64,000 nt of DNA from Streptomyces olivochromogenes (GTDB lineage: Bacteria > Actinomycetota > Actinomycetes > Streptomycetales > Streptomycetaceae): assembly GCF_001514115.1 (NCBI RefSeq), contig NZ_KQ948479.1, forward strand, positions 29,192 to 93,191. Reading direction: 5' to 3'. Each line of letters opens with the position of its first letter. The stretch's first letter is position 1. Of the stretch, positions 8,301 through 15,279 are shown in pieces. The notes under the pieces are model-generated. The model was given only the letters and a program-made list of their open reading frames with translations, did not search any database and was not told the origin of the DNA. The position numbers and the translations under genes are program-made.

Positions 8301-10612
8301 ACACCGGCGGACTGCTGCAGTGCCGTAGTGAGAGCGGAGATCCGCTGCTGGTGGGCTGCCGCGGCAGCCGCGGCTTCCTGCTGCTTCTTGGCCAGCAGGT
8401 CCAAGCCGATCATTGCGGCGCCGATTGCGACACCCCACGGCCCGCCGAGGAACCCGTACAAACCCCGGGCGGCACCCATCAGCCCGCGCCCGGCGCCCGT
8501 GCCGATCGCGGCCAGAGCGCCGCCGGCCGCCGACCGGAAACCGACCAGGCGACCGCCAGCCTCCTGGATGCCAGTAGAGGCGGTGCGGAACGAGTTGCCC
8601 ATCGCGGCGATCGTCGGGGAGCGGGCCTCGAGTGCAGCGAGCCCGGCACCCCAGCGGCCGAGCGAAACCCCGGCCCGGCTGGCAAGGATCGTCTGCGTCT
8701 GCATGGCGCCGCGCACGCCGTTGAACGACGCGACCGCCGAACGGCCGTAGCCCGCGACCGCGTTCTGCATGCCCTGGATCTGCCCACGGAACGGGCGCAT
8801 GGCGAGCATTGCCAGCACGGACAGCTGGATCGGGCCTGGCAGCCCTGCGAACGCGTGCGCGATGCCGCCCACGAGCTCGCCGACCGGGCGCAGGATTCCC
8901 GACATCTCCCCGAAGAGCCCCACGCCGACCTGGAGACGGCCTGTGAGCACACCAAGGGCACCCGCCCCCGAGGAGACGGACCCGAACATGTCGTGCAGCC
9001 CGCCGAGCAGTGGCTGGGCGGCAGCCCCGGCGTTGCCGAACGCCTGGCCGAGGGAGTGCACGGAGGTGATGGCCAGCGGCACGGAAGCAACCGCAGCCGA
9101 CGTGATCGCCGCCTTCAGTGGGGCGGCGAGACTCGACGCGGCCCGGCCGATACCGCCAGCCGCCGAGTGCAACTTCGCCTCGACGGACGGCCCGTAAATG
9201 TCCCACAGGTCACCGGCGATACGGATGCCGGACTTGATGTACGGGATGGCCTTCGAGACGCCCTGCGTCATCGACCGCGTGATTCCCTCGAGGCCCGGGG
9301 CGATGCCCAGGTAGATCTGGAGGAACGCGCTGGAGATCTGCTTGCCGAGGCCGCGCATCGCGCCGCCCAAGCCCTTGGACTCGGCGGCAGCCAGAGCCGC
9401 GGCCCCGCCCACACGACCTACCTGCACGCCGAACGTCTGGAAGGCTTCCCCGCCCTGGTGCGCGAGGGCCACCATGCCCGCGAGGGCGGGCTTGCCGAAC
9501 GCCATTGCCGCGGCGGCCGTGAACTGCTGGGTGGTGAGGTGGTGGGAGGCGTCACCGAGCTTGGTGATGACGTACTGCAGGCCCTTGAAGTTGCCCTGGC
9601 CGTCGAACGCCTCGATGCCGAGCTCGTGAAGACCCTTGGTGGCCAGCTTGGTCGGCTTGGCCATGTTGACCAGCGCCGACCGCAGGGCGGTACCGGCGGT
9701 CTCACCGATGATGCCGGACTTGCCGAGCAGGCCAACCGCAGTGGCTGTGTCCTTGATGGAAACGCCCATGGTGTGGGCGATCGGGCCCACGTACTTCATG
9801 GCGTAGTAGATGTCCATCAGCTCGCCAGAGGCACTGTTGGACGTGTTCGCAAGGACGTCCGCGACGTGGGTCGCCTCTGTGGACTTGAGGGCGAACTGGT
9901 CCATGATGTCGCCCTCGATCTTCGCCGCGGTTGCGACGTCAGTTCGAGCAGCAGCAGACAGCTGGATCGTGCCTCGAGCAGCCCTGATCGCGTCCTGCGC
10001 AGACAGGCCCGCCTTCGACAGCTCCACCATCGCGTCCGCGGCCTCAGCCGCATTCGCCGACGGCAGCTTCATGTCCGCGCCGAGGGCCTGCGCCTCACGG
10101 CCGGCCGCCGCCATCTGTCCCCCCGAGGCGCGCGTGACCTCGAGGAATTTGTTCATCGCGTCCGTGTACTCGTTGCCCGAGTGGACGATGTCGTGCAGGC
10201 CGAAGATGATCGCGCCGCCCGCCAGAAGCGCGCCGAGGTGCTTCATCGGGCCTAGGACTGATGTGATGCCGGACTGGACTGAGCCCATTCCGGTGCGCGC
10301 CGCAGCCCCCATCCGCCCGAAAGCGGGCGACGTCAGGGCGGCCTCGTTCCGCATGGCCCGCGCGCCGCGGCCTGCGGCCAGCGCCGCAGCTTCGGCCTCA
10401 CCGACACCCGCCGCGCCGCCGCGCGCACCCGCCCCCATGGCCATGAGGCCGGTGCGGGCTATCGCCCCGTCCGCGCCGAGGGCGCGAATCCCGCGCCCAG
10501 CGACAAGGGAGGCCTCGCCGAGGGCCAGCAGTTCGCCAGTGCCGGTACGCACGATGGTGCCAAAGCCCGGCATCTCGGCGATGACGCGGACGCGCACGGT
10601 ACGGTCGGCCAC
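5336..10612 (-). CDS. Tail tape measure protein
   Basis: At 1758 residues this is the longest gene in the window. The N-terminal region (about 120-420) matches the TP901-type tape measure core (GNEYTDAMNKFLEVTRASGG, KSGIIGETAGTALRSAL). Long alanine-rich amphipathic helices and hydrophobic segments follow, with a second helical, Lys-rich region near 1320-1450. Tape measure length sets siphovirus tail length; at the usual 1.5 angstrom per residue this suggests a tail of roughly 260 nm. It sits after the second chaperone gene and before Dit, as expected. Confidence 0.95.
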   Translation of the reverse strand: MADRTVRVRVIAEMPGFGTIVRTGTGELLALGEASLVAGRGIRALGADGAIARTGLMAMGAGARGGAAGVGEAEAAALAAGRGARAMRNEAALTSPAFGRMGAAARTGMGSVQSGITSVLGPMKHLGALLAGGAIIFGLHDIVHSGNEYTDAMNKFLEVTRASGGQMAAAGREAQALGADMKLPSANAAEAADAMVELSKAGLSAQDAIRAARGTIQLSAAARTDVATAAKIEGDIMDQFALKSTEATHVADVLANTSNSASGELMDIYYAMKYVGPIAHTMGVSIKDTATAVGLLGKSGIIGETAGTALRSALVNMAKPTKLATKGLHELGIEAFDGQGNFKGLQYVITKLGDASHHLTTQQFTAAAAMAFGKPALAGMVALAHQGGEAFQTFGVQVGRVGGAAALAAAESKGLGGAMRGLGKQISSAFLQIYLGIAPGLEGITRSMTQGVSKAIPYIKSGIRIAGDLWDIYGPSVEAKLHSAAGGIGRAASSLAAPLKAAITSAAVASVPLAITSVHSLGQAFGNAGAAAQPLLGGLHDMFGSVSSGAGALGVLTGRLQVGVGLFGEMSGILRPVGELVGGIAHAFAGLPGPIQLSVLAMLAMRPFRGQIQGMQNAVAGYGRSAVASFNGVRGAMQTQTILASRAGVSLGRWGAGLAALEARSPTIAAMGNSFRTASTGIQEAGGRLVGFRSAAGGALAAIGTGAGRGLMGAARGLYGFLGGPWGVAIGAAMIGLDLLAKKQQEAAAAAAAHQQRISALTTALQQSAGVADGSVRAAAVQTLADTKLKDGKTQLLDVMHRAGINATQLTDAYLGQGTSVDGLRKRLSAAAEENTKFVNAGRTAGKVYTPQGQVYKNAADALGSLSGEFDAARTKQKDLADAVKGSGAAALDATDPTGRLQGAIKTLGDSASDADTKARALHTALDLLSGGELDVQAAVAVMNQALLDLNGSYKDGVDHAKGYGKALLQVDGSLNTTSENGQSLWTKLQGLNEQTAGAAQATYDYARANKTDVVPALQQAEGAMEKSWKAAVRAGQKFGLTADQAKVLAMQMGFIPSSLAITMSTPGLSDTQKQLLYVQGLAGHMPKGSTIRVSALTTEAKKDIESVGFKVKTLPGGRQMEITAPTDKAAAALDALLAKKLPGKKLPVSAATSKALTDLDAVRRKVAGTKGKTVTVGALTKVAEEALSSLGFHISRTHGKQVTITLPTGGPSSAAATIQGYIDGVHGKTVSVNVVTTHTDHGTVAHEGGKYARGGLVRGYADGGAIQYMPFGGRVVGPGTGTSDSIPALVSNGEYVIKADAVRKYGTHMFDRLNAKRFAGGGLAGFTYTPTGQAVLGGPSDPKTRYDKAVDALKAAWDKLNSALKDAKKKADDLSNAEKNLSRVRHGHHTAAQLRAAQSRVDKARSAKKSADKTVSADRAGVNKADAALGVKKGAKAPTGFDLKAYETQLNKSVAATDKWRGNLAKISKRGGAEVESMLEGMGEDGYALVNSLAGASNKQFNDIVKKLQKTGDVAKATLQDFTKQLGAATTTNQQFAKDLQTLASQGFGDLASALAAQGDSNAQTLAHQAVGSKTQAAKANQAVGKAEGTLTGDDLTNSLILLSTLRGGTGRGYADLIAAGLGTDVIKALVPKMTGAIGALPAPNKDVFVRQWVSQGGKAMALGGILSRATPVLAGEAGPEAFIPLTRTARSRALLAASAAALGYHLVPASRYASNDYGTPWGGGHGDRVTNITLNGAKQTSAEQAADIARHMNFVG

Positions 10613-10649
10613 GGCAGCCCCCTATTCAGTTGTCGCGCATTGAGGCAGG

Positions 10650-11249
10650 TCAGTCGGTGGCCAGCCCGAAGGAGCGGAGGACGTCGGCGGCAGCCTGCGA
10701 GGGCGGGCCGAGCTCGCCGGTCTGGAACTGGATCTGGATGGCGGCGGACCACAGTTGTGCGAGCTGCCCGTCGGAAAGCTCGCTCCAGAAGGCCGCGAAC
10801 TCCTCGGGTGTCGCTGGCTTCGGCTCGATCAGCTGGGCCTCGACGAGCGCAGGGGCGAAGGCATCCGCGTCGAAGGCCGGTTCCTCGCTCCCGCCGCGGG
10901 CTGCCGCCTTCTCGATCTGGTCCTTGGTCGGCGGATGCTCCACCCGCAGTGCCTGGTAGGCCCGATGGGTGATGGCTTCGAGGGTGAACCGGACCCGGGA
11001 CTCTTCGGCCTGCGCTTCCAGCTCCTGGAGGCGCTTGGCGACGTCCCGGGCGGATTCTGTGCCGTTGGCTTCGTCGTGGCGTTGCGCCCGCTCGAGGAGC
11101 TGCTCGAGGGCGTCGATCTCCGACGCGGCCTCAGCGTTCATGACGAGTTCGACGATGTGCCGTGGCCGCTGGATCTTCGCCCGGATGTCAGCGAACGTCA
11201 GCGCTGGCTTCGCAGCCCGGCGCGCGGGCGGCTTCCTGCTCGTAGTCAT
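10650..11249 (-). CDS. Second tail assembly chaperone-like protein
   Basis: This 199-residue protein immediately precedes the tape measure gene, where chaperones are normally encoded. Its middle (about 88-150: a THRAYQAL segment, EHPPTKDQ, then FDADAFAPALV) parallels the chaperone at 12005-12481 (GHRAYSNL, AHPAPKD, YDAGTFLPAVL), so the two are paralogues. An N-terminal basic segment and a coiled-coil-like stretch (45-80) are extra. There is no room for a frameshift extension here, since only 37 bases separate it from the tape measure start. Confidence 0.75.
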   Translation of the reverse strand: MTTSRKPPARRAAKPALTFADIRAKIQRPRHIVELVMNAEAASEIDALEQLLERAQRHDEANGTESARDVAKRLQELEAQAEESRVRFTLEAITHRAYQALRVEHPPTKDQIEKAAARGGSEEPAFDADAFAPALVEAQLIEPKPATPEEFAAFWSELSDGQLAQLWSAAIQIQFQTGELGPPSQAAADVLRSFGLATD

Positions 11250-11274
11250 TGGATTCCCTGTCCTTGACGTGCTG

Positions 11275-11652
11275 TTACATGGCCTGGTGGACGGCGATTT
11301 CGATGCCGGTGACCAGGTCTTCGGCGTTCGCGTCGAGCGCGGGGCCGAGGTGTGGGAGGGGGGCGTTCTTCGAGGTGCCGTACTCGATGATGTTGCCGAG
11401 CGGCCCCTGCGCCATGCCCTTGTCGGGGCCGATCTCGCCCTCGACGCCTTCGGCGGTGACCTTGACGTCGTAGGTGATCGAATACGGGTAGGCGGGCAAG
11501 TACTTGTGGCCCTTGATCCGGTTGCGGGCGTCGTCCCGGACCTTCTGCGAGGTGACCTTCACGGCCTTCCCCGCGTTCACCCGCAGCCGCTCAGCGAAAG
11601 TGCCCAGGTCGTCCACCACCACGGTGAGGCCAATCACGTCGATTCCCGCCAT
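11275..11652 (-). CDS. HK97 gp10-like tail completion protein
   Basis: The start is ATG at 11650-11652, overlapping the stop of the frameshifted chaperone extension (TGATG). The 125-residue product has the gp10-like pattern: an amphipathic N-terminal helix (VVVDDLGTFAERLR, then KVRDDARNRIKGHK) and a C-terminal EYGTSKNAPLPHLGPALD segment, very typical of the family. These proteins sit at the head-tail joint or tail completion step. It is placed unusually between two chaperone paralogues. Confidence 0.8.
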   Translation of the reverse strand: MAGIDVIGLTVVVDDLGTFAERLRVNAGKAVKVTSQKVRDDARNRIKGHKYLPAYPYSITYDVKVTAEGVEGEIGPDKGMAQGPLGNIIEYGTSKNAPLPHLGPALDANAEDLVTGIEIAVHQAM

Positions 11653-12481
11653 CACTGCTCCCTCCGGAACACGCTGACCTTCAGCCCCTCGGTTTTGCCG
11701 CCGTCTTCCTGGTGTGCGGCCACCCGGCGGGCGCCGGCGAGGCAGGCGTGGCATTTCGTGATCGACGCGTCGTAGGCGAACTCGGCCTCGGCCTGCGTGG
11801 TCTCGGACAGCAAATGGCCACAGTCTCCGCACAGCCCCGATTCGGCCTCCATCAGGGCCATTGCCCACCAGCGGTCCTCCGGCAGCCATAGCGGCTCACC
11901 GGGGGCAGGCTGCGGGCGGCCGAGGAGGATGCTGCGCGGAATGCCCCAAGCCCGCGCCGCTTCAACTTCCCGCCGGTACGGGAGGCGGTGATCCCGCAGG
12001 CGGGCTACGAGAAAGGGATCGGCGACGGCTCCTCGTTCACCGCGAGCGCCGTCGCGAAGAGCATCCTGGCGGTGCCGTCGTTGACTACGTCCAGCAGCCT
12101 GTCGACCTGCGCCGGCGTCAGCGACGGCTCGACACAGCAGGCAGCGAGAACCGCGGGCAGGAACGTGCCCGCGTCGTAGGGCTCCTTCGAGTCCTTCGGC
12201 GCCGGATGAGCGGCGAGCAGGTTGCTGTAGGCGCGGTGCCCGAGCGCCCGAAACCGGAACTCGACCGCCGTCTCCCGCACCCGCTCCCGGGCCGCAGCAA
12301 TGCGCTCCTGAAGCTCGAACGCCGGGTTCGTCTCGCCGAGCGACGTCGGCTGCCACTCCCCCAGCTGTCCCAGCTCCGCCTCCAACGCCTCCAACTCGGC
12401 GCCCGCGTCGCCCGCAAGGCACACCGGAACGGTGACCTCGCGAGGCGACGCCCCTGCCAAAAGCTCCGAGATGTCCGGCAT
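11652..12481 (-). CDS. Tail assembly chaperone, -1 frameshift product (276 aa)
   Basis: This is a predicted fusion: 157 residues from the zero-frame chaperone, then 119 residues read in the -1 frame after slippage at CCCTTTC (12017-12011 on the minus strand). The extension begins LVARLRDHRLPYRREVEAAR and continues with LWLPEDRWWAMALMEAESGL and two CxxC pairs (CGDC, CHAC) that may bind zinc. The extension has no convincing start of its own. The arrangement parallels the G and G-T products of lambda, which recruit tail tube protein and tape measure during assembly. Confidence 0.75.
12005..12481 (-). CDS. Tail assembly chaperone, short form
   Basis: The 158-residue zero-frame product overlaps the major tail protein stop by the usual ATGA arrangement (start 12479-12481). 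It is acidic and helical, with an ELEALEAELGQLGEW helix (31-45), a GHRAYSNLLAAHP core and a C-terminal alpha-helical part. It ends four codons around the slippery site. It lies directly after the major tail protein, the canonical chaperone position. Confidence 0.85.
   Translation of the reverse strand: MPDISELLAGASPREVTVPVCLAGDAGAELEALEAELGQLGEWQPTSLGETNPAFELQERIAAARERVRETAVEFRFRALGHRAYSNLLAAHPAPKDSKEPYDAGTFLPAVLAACCVEPSLTPAQVDRLLDVVNDGTARMLFATALAVNEEPSPIPFS
12011..12017 (-). other. Slippery heptamer CCCTTTC for -1 frameshifting
   Basis: In the zero frame the codons are ATC CCT TTC TCG TAG. The heptamer C CCT TTC has the X XXY YYZ form, so both tRNAs can re-pair after a -1 slip, and the zero-frame stop follows two codons later. 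The -1 frame is open for 119 codons ending at 11652. Confidence 0.75.
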
Positions 12482-12960
12482 CAGGCGACGACAGCCCGCG
12501 TCGCCGGGTCCGACGTGACCTTCAGCGGCGCCATGAACTTCGAGACCTCGTTGGCCGCCGGGGCGATGTTCTGCGCCTCGCCCGCCGCGACCGGGTACAC
12601 CTCGACCTTGTCGCCGGTGGCGAACGCGGTGGCGTAGGCCACGCCGCGGCGCACGATGACGAAGCCAGTCGCGCCATACGTCAGCGTGGTGTACGGCTGG
12701 TCCTCGGTCGGGGTCGAGCCCCGCTTGAACGTCAGCTCGACCGTGTAGGAGCGGCGGCCGGGCTGGTTGGTGGTGAACGTGCTGGCCAGCGACGACGTGT
12801 CGACGTCCGCCGTCGCCGGGTCGGCCTTGAGGCCGTCCGGGGTCAGCCGGGTCGTCCAGTCGTTCGCGGCGGTCAGCTCCGCGACCGTCGGTGCGCTCAG
12901 GTTCGCGATGCTGGTCGCGAACGCGACCTTCGTGTTGCCATCGCTGATCAGGTCAGACAT
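12481..12960 (-). CDS. Major tail protein
   Basis: This 159-residue protein precedes the frameshifted chaperone, the standard position for the tail tube protein. It is beta-rich, with YTVELTFKRG and TTLTYGATGFVIVRRGVAYA segments typical of tube-forming proteins, and a short Thr/Asp-rich N-terminal arm. It is preceded by a strong terminator-like hairpin and a 68-base gap, so it may have its own promoter or be set off from the head genes. Confidence 0.85.
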   Translation of the reverse strand: MSDLISDGNTKVAFATSIANLSAPTVAELTAANDWTTRLTPDGLKADPATADVDTSSLASTFTTNQPGRRSYTVELTFKRGSTPTEDQPYTTLTYGATGFVIVRRGVAYATAFATGDKVEVYPVAAGEAQNIAPAANEVSKFMAPLKVTSDPATRAVVA

Positions 12961-12980
12961 GAACCCTCCTCGGGGGCATG

Positions 12981-13003
12981 AAAAAAGCCCCGGTCAGCGG
13001 GGC
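12981..13003 (-). terminator. Rho-independent terminator (6-bp GC stem, T6)
   Basis: On the minus strand GCCCCG, loop CTGAC, CGGGGC is followed by TTTTTT. It lies after the 110-residue gene and before the major tail protein, so it may separate head-joining from tail gene expression. Confidence 0.7.
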
Positions 13004-13028
13004 GGGGCGAGACTGGGGGCGGGCAGGG

Positions 13029-13361
13029 TCAGATGCGCAGCGCGGCGACGGTCACCGACGTGACGGCCGAGTAGCCGACGCTGGCCTGCTGGTTGATGTC
13101 CGCGTGCAAGGACGAGTCGATGGGGCCGATGAACTTGTCGGTCGCGTTCGCGACGGTGACGATCCGATCCGGCAACGTCAGCCCCTTGACCTGGTTGGAC
13201 TGCGTCGTGATGGTCACGGTGACCGGGCTGGCCCCGCCGTTCTTCACGTGCAGGAAGATGTTGGACGCGCCGAGCGGGATCTTGTCGCCGCCGCCCGCGG
13301 CCGTCGAGTAGGTCGCGGCCAGACCAGCCGCGGTGATCGACTGAAGGCTGAGAACTGCCAT
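13029..13361 (-). CDS. Small beta-rich virion protein
   Basis: This 110-residue protein (MAVLSLQSITAAGLAATYST) is rich in Val, Thr and Ala, with a NIFLHVKNGGASPVTVTITT core suggesting a beta sandwich. It sits between the tail terminator and the major tail protein. Similar small proteins at this locus in actinophages are head-decoration or tail-joint proteins. I cannot decide which from sequence alone. Confidence 0.7.
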   Translation of the reverse strand: MAVLSLQSITAAGLAATYSTAAGGGDKIPLGASNIFLHVKNGGASPVTVTITTQSNQVKGLTLPDRIVTVANATDKFIGPIDSSLHADINQQASVGYSAVTSVTVAALRI

Positions 13362-13371
13362 GGTGATCTCC

Positions 13372-13782
13372 TCACTGAGGGATTGAGCGCAGCCGGTACC
13401 GGGCTACGGCGTAGTAGTTGGGGGGTGTTACGTCGTCGTCCCTTTGCACCGGCTGACCGTCGAGGAACTCCGGCCGCCAGGACACGCGCCCAGCGACCGT
13501 GATTCTCGCCGCGAGAGCCGCCATGGCCCGGTCCGAAACAGATGCCGCCTGCTCGGCGGTGAGCCCAACACAGGTGAGCTGGACCTCGCCGACGAAGTCG
13601 ACAAGGTCATCAGCGAGTGATGCCGCCACCGCACGCCCCGGAGTCGGGTAGAGCACCGTGTACGGCTGGGTGGCCGTCGGTACGACGCCCGGGGGCGCCC
13701 CACCGAAGTAGACGGTCAGATCGGCCCCGGTGAGAGCTGCGGTGACCGCATCGACGTGAGGAAGAACAGCGGGAGTCGTCAC
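13372..13782 (-). CDS. Tail terminator-like protein
   Basis: The 136-residue product starts MTTPAVLPHVDAVTAAL. A central QPYTVLYPTPGRA segment and the ending PPNYYAVARYRLRS are typical of the tail terminator/minor tail U-like fold, which caps the tail tube. It follows the DUF6093-like connector and precedes the tail genes, in the expected order. Confidence 0.7.
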   Translation of the reverse strand: MTTPAVLPHVDAVTAALTGADLTVYFGGAPPGVVPTATQPYTVLYPTPGRAVAASLADDLVDFVGEVQLTCVGLTAEQAASVSDRAMAALAARITVAGRVSWRPEFLDGQPVQRDDDVTPPNYYAVARYRLRSIPQ

Positions 13783-13795
13783 GGGCGGCCTCCCG

Positions 13796-14203
13796 TCACG
13801 TGGCGCCTTCGACGGTGATCCGCCATGCGGTCGCCGTGCTGCTGAAATCGACGGCCATCACCGCGAACGGCTGGTCGACGAGCCGGGTATCACCGGACGC
13901 CGTGATGACGACCGCGTCCCCGACCCGCAGGTTGTCCGTGGCAAGCGACGCGAACGGCAACGCCAGCTCGTAGCGGGCCACGATCGTCAGCCGCTCCCCC
14001 GCCTCCTCGTTGCGAGGAACCCGCTGGGGCTTCAGGCGGCACGCACCCGAATACAGGACCGTCGGCGTCCCCGGTGTGAGGACGCTCGTAGGGCGGTCCA
14101 GGGTCGACGCCCCGGGCCGGCTGATCGTGCAGGTGTCCACCAGCAGCTGATCGTGTGCGGCGCGGCCCGCCGCCAGCAGCGGCTGAATGTCGATTGCCGT
14201 CAT
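13796..14203 (-). CDS. Head-tail connector/stopper-like protein (DUF6093-like)
   Basis: The start is ATG at 14201-14203, overlapping the upstream stop (ATGA). The 135-residue product begins MTAIDIQPLLAAGRAAHDQL and contains VDTCTISRP and later YELALPF segments characteristic of actinophage head-closure proteins of the DUF6093 type. It would close the portal channel between adaptor and tail. Family naming is from memory of the pattern. Confidence 0.7.
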   Translation of the reverse strand: MTAIDIQPLLAAGRAAHDQLLVDTCTISRPGASTLDRPTSVLTPGTPTVLYSGACRLKPQRVPRNEEAGERLTIVARYELALPFASLATDNLRVGDAVVITASGDTRLVDQPFAVMAVDFSSTATAWRITVEGAT

Positions 14204-14832
14204 CACGTCACCGGTGCCACAGAGAACGACCGTCCGCGGTACACGCGCAGGGCCTCTTTGTGGTCCGCGGTCAGCAGGGCCCCGCCGATGGTCTCGGAGG
14301 CAAACGTCCGCTGATAGTCGTCGATCGACTCCGACCGCAGGCCCTGCGGGTTGGTCATGTTCATCTGCGCCAGATCCAGCACCACGTCGACGACGTCGTC
14401 CGGGACCTCGGCGTAGCCGTGGCTGTAGGTGACCCGGACCCGCTGGGCCCAGATCCCCTGAGGCCGCATGAACGGCCAGCCCATCAGCCGGGTCGGCGCC
14501 CACCACGCCTCGCCGCGGGTCAGCTCGGAGCCGATCCGGGTGAAGTCGCGGCCCTCGATGGCCGTGTACTCCTGATCGGCGATCCCGAACAGTTCCACGA
14601 CCGTCAGCGGGTGCGTGTCGTCGACGACGACGGGCCGCTGCGGCAGCCGCAGAATCCGCCCGTTCCCGGGCAGGGTGACCGTCTCGTTCTCCACCAGGGT
14701 GAACTGCTGACGACAGTACTTCCGGACCCGCGCGGAGGCCCGGCGGATCGCCATCGCCGCCTGCGCCGGATCCAACGACCGCTGCAAGGCGGCCTCGAGA
14801 TCCGCCTGCGTCGCGAGAGGGGTCGGGGACAT
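14203..14832 (-). CDS. Head-tail adaptor (gp6-like connector)
   Basis: This 209-residue protein starts MSPTPLATQADLEAAL. An N-terminal helical bundle contains MAIRRASARVRKYCRQQF, and the body contains VRVTYSHGYAEVPDDVVDVVLDLA, the hallmark of HK97 gp6/SPP1 gp15-type adaptors that dock under the portal. Its place after the capsid genes agrees. Confidence 0.85.
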   Translation of the reverse strand: MSPTPLATQADLEAALQRSLDPAQAAMAIRRASARVRKYCRQQFTLVENETVTLPGNGRILRLPQRPVVVDDTHPLTVVELFGIADQEYTAIEGRDFTRIGSELTRGEAWWAPTRLMGWPFMRPQGIWAQRVRVTYSHGYAEVPDDVVDVVLDLAQMNMTNPQGLRSESIDDYQRTFASETIGGALLTADHKEALRVYRGRSFSVAPVT

Positions 14833-14843
14833 GCGGGCCCCCT

Positions 14844-15209
14844 CTACTCCTCGGCGTCGGCCAGGGCCGTCAGCCGCTTCACCACGGTCGACCGCGGCTT
14901 GTCCTTCGCCTGCTCAGCCGCCAGGGCCTGCGCCGCACGCTCGCGGTCGCCGTCCACCCACGACATGAGGTCGTCGATCGTGCCGTCCACCGGCGGACCG
15001 TCGCCCTCTTCCTGCTGCTCGGGCTCGGCCGGGGGCTCCTTCGGCGCCTGAGGCGGCTCGGGGTCCGCCTCCAGGATCTCCACCGATCCCTCGGGAGCGT
15101 TGTCGGCGAAGTGCCGGGCCTGATCGCCCTCCAACTCCGCGTCCTTATGGAACGTGGTGACCGCATAGTTCCAGTACGCGGTGAACTCCTCGAGCACGCG
15201 CACGCGCAT
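14844..15209 (-). CDS. Hypothetical virion-operon protein with acidic linker
   Basis: This 121-residue protein has an N-terminal beta-like segment (MRVRVLEEFTAYWNYAVTTF), a Pro/Glu-rich linker (about 50-70) and a C-terminal helical domain (IDDLMSWVDGDRERAAQALA). It lies between the capsid and adaptor genes. The C-terminal pattern recurs in actinophage proteins at this locus; its function is unknown. Confidence 0.7.
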   Translation of the reverse strand: MRVRVLEEFTAYWNYAVTTFHKDAELEGDQARHFADNAPEGSVEILEADPEPPQAPKEPPAEPEQQEEGDGPPVDGTIDDLMSWVDGDRERAAQALAAEQAKDKPRSTVVKRLTALADAEE

Positions 15210-15279
15210 GACTCATCTCCTTCGTGAAGGCCCGCCGGCGCGGACGGACAGGGATGCGTCCGCGCCGACGGGAGCCATA

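Noticed and set aside
8210..10255. 681-codon plus-strand frame over the tape measure gene
   Set aside because: Same reason: composition of a codon-shadow, no recognisable domain.
11652..12005. Independent gene downstream of the tail chaperone
   Set aside because: No start codon with ribosome site; the slippery heptamer in the right phase explains it as a frameshift extension.
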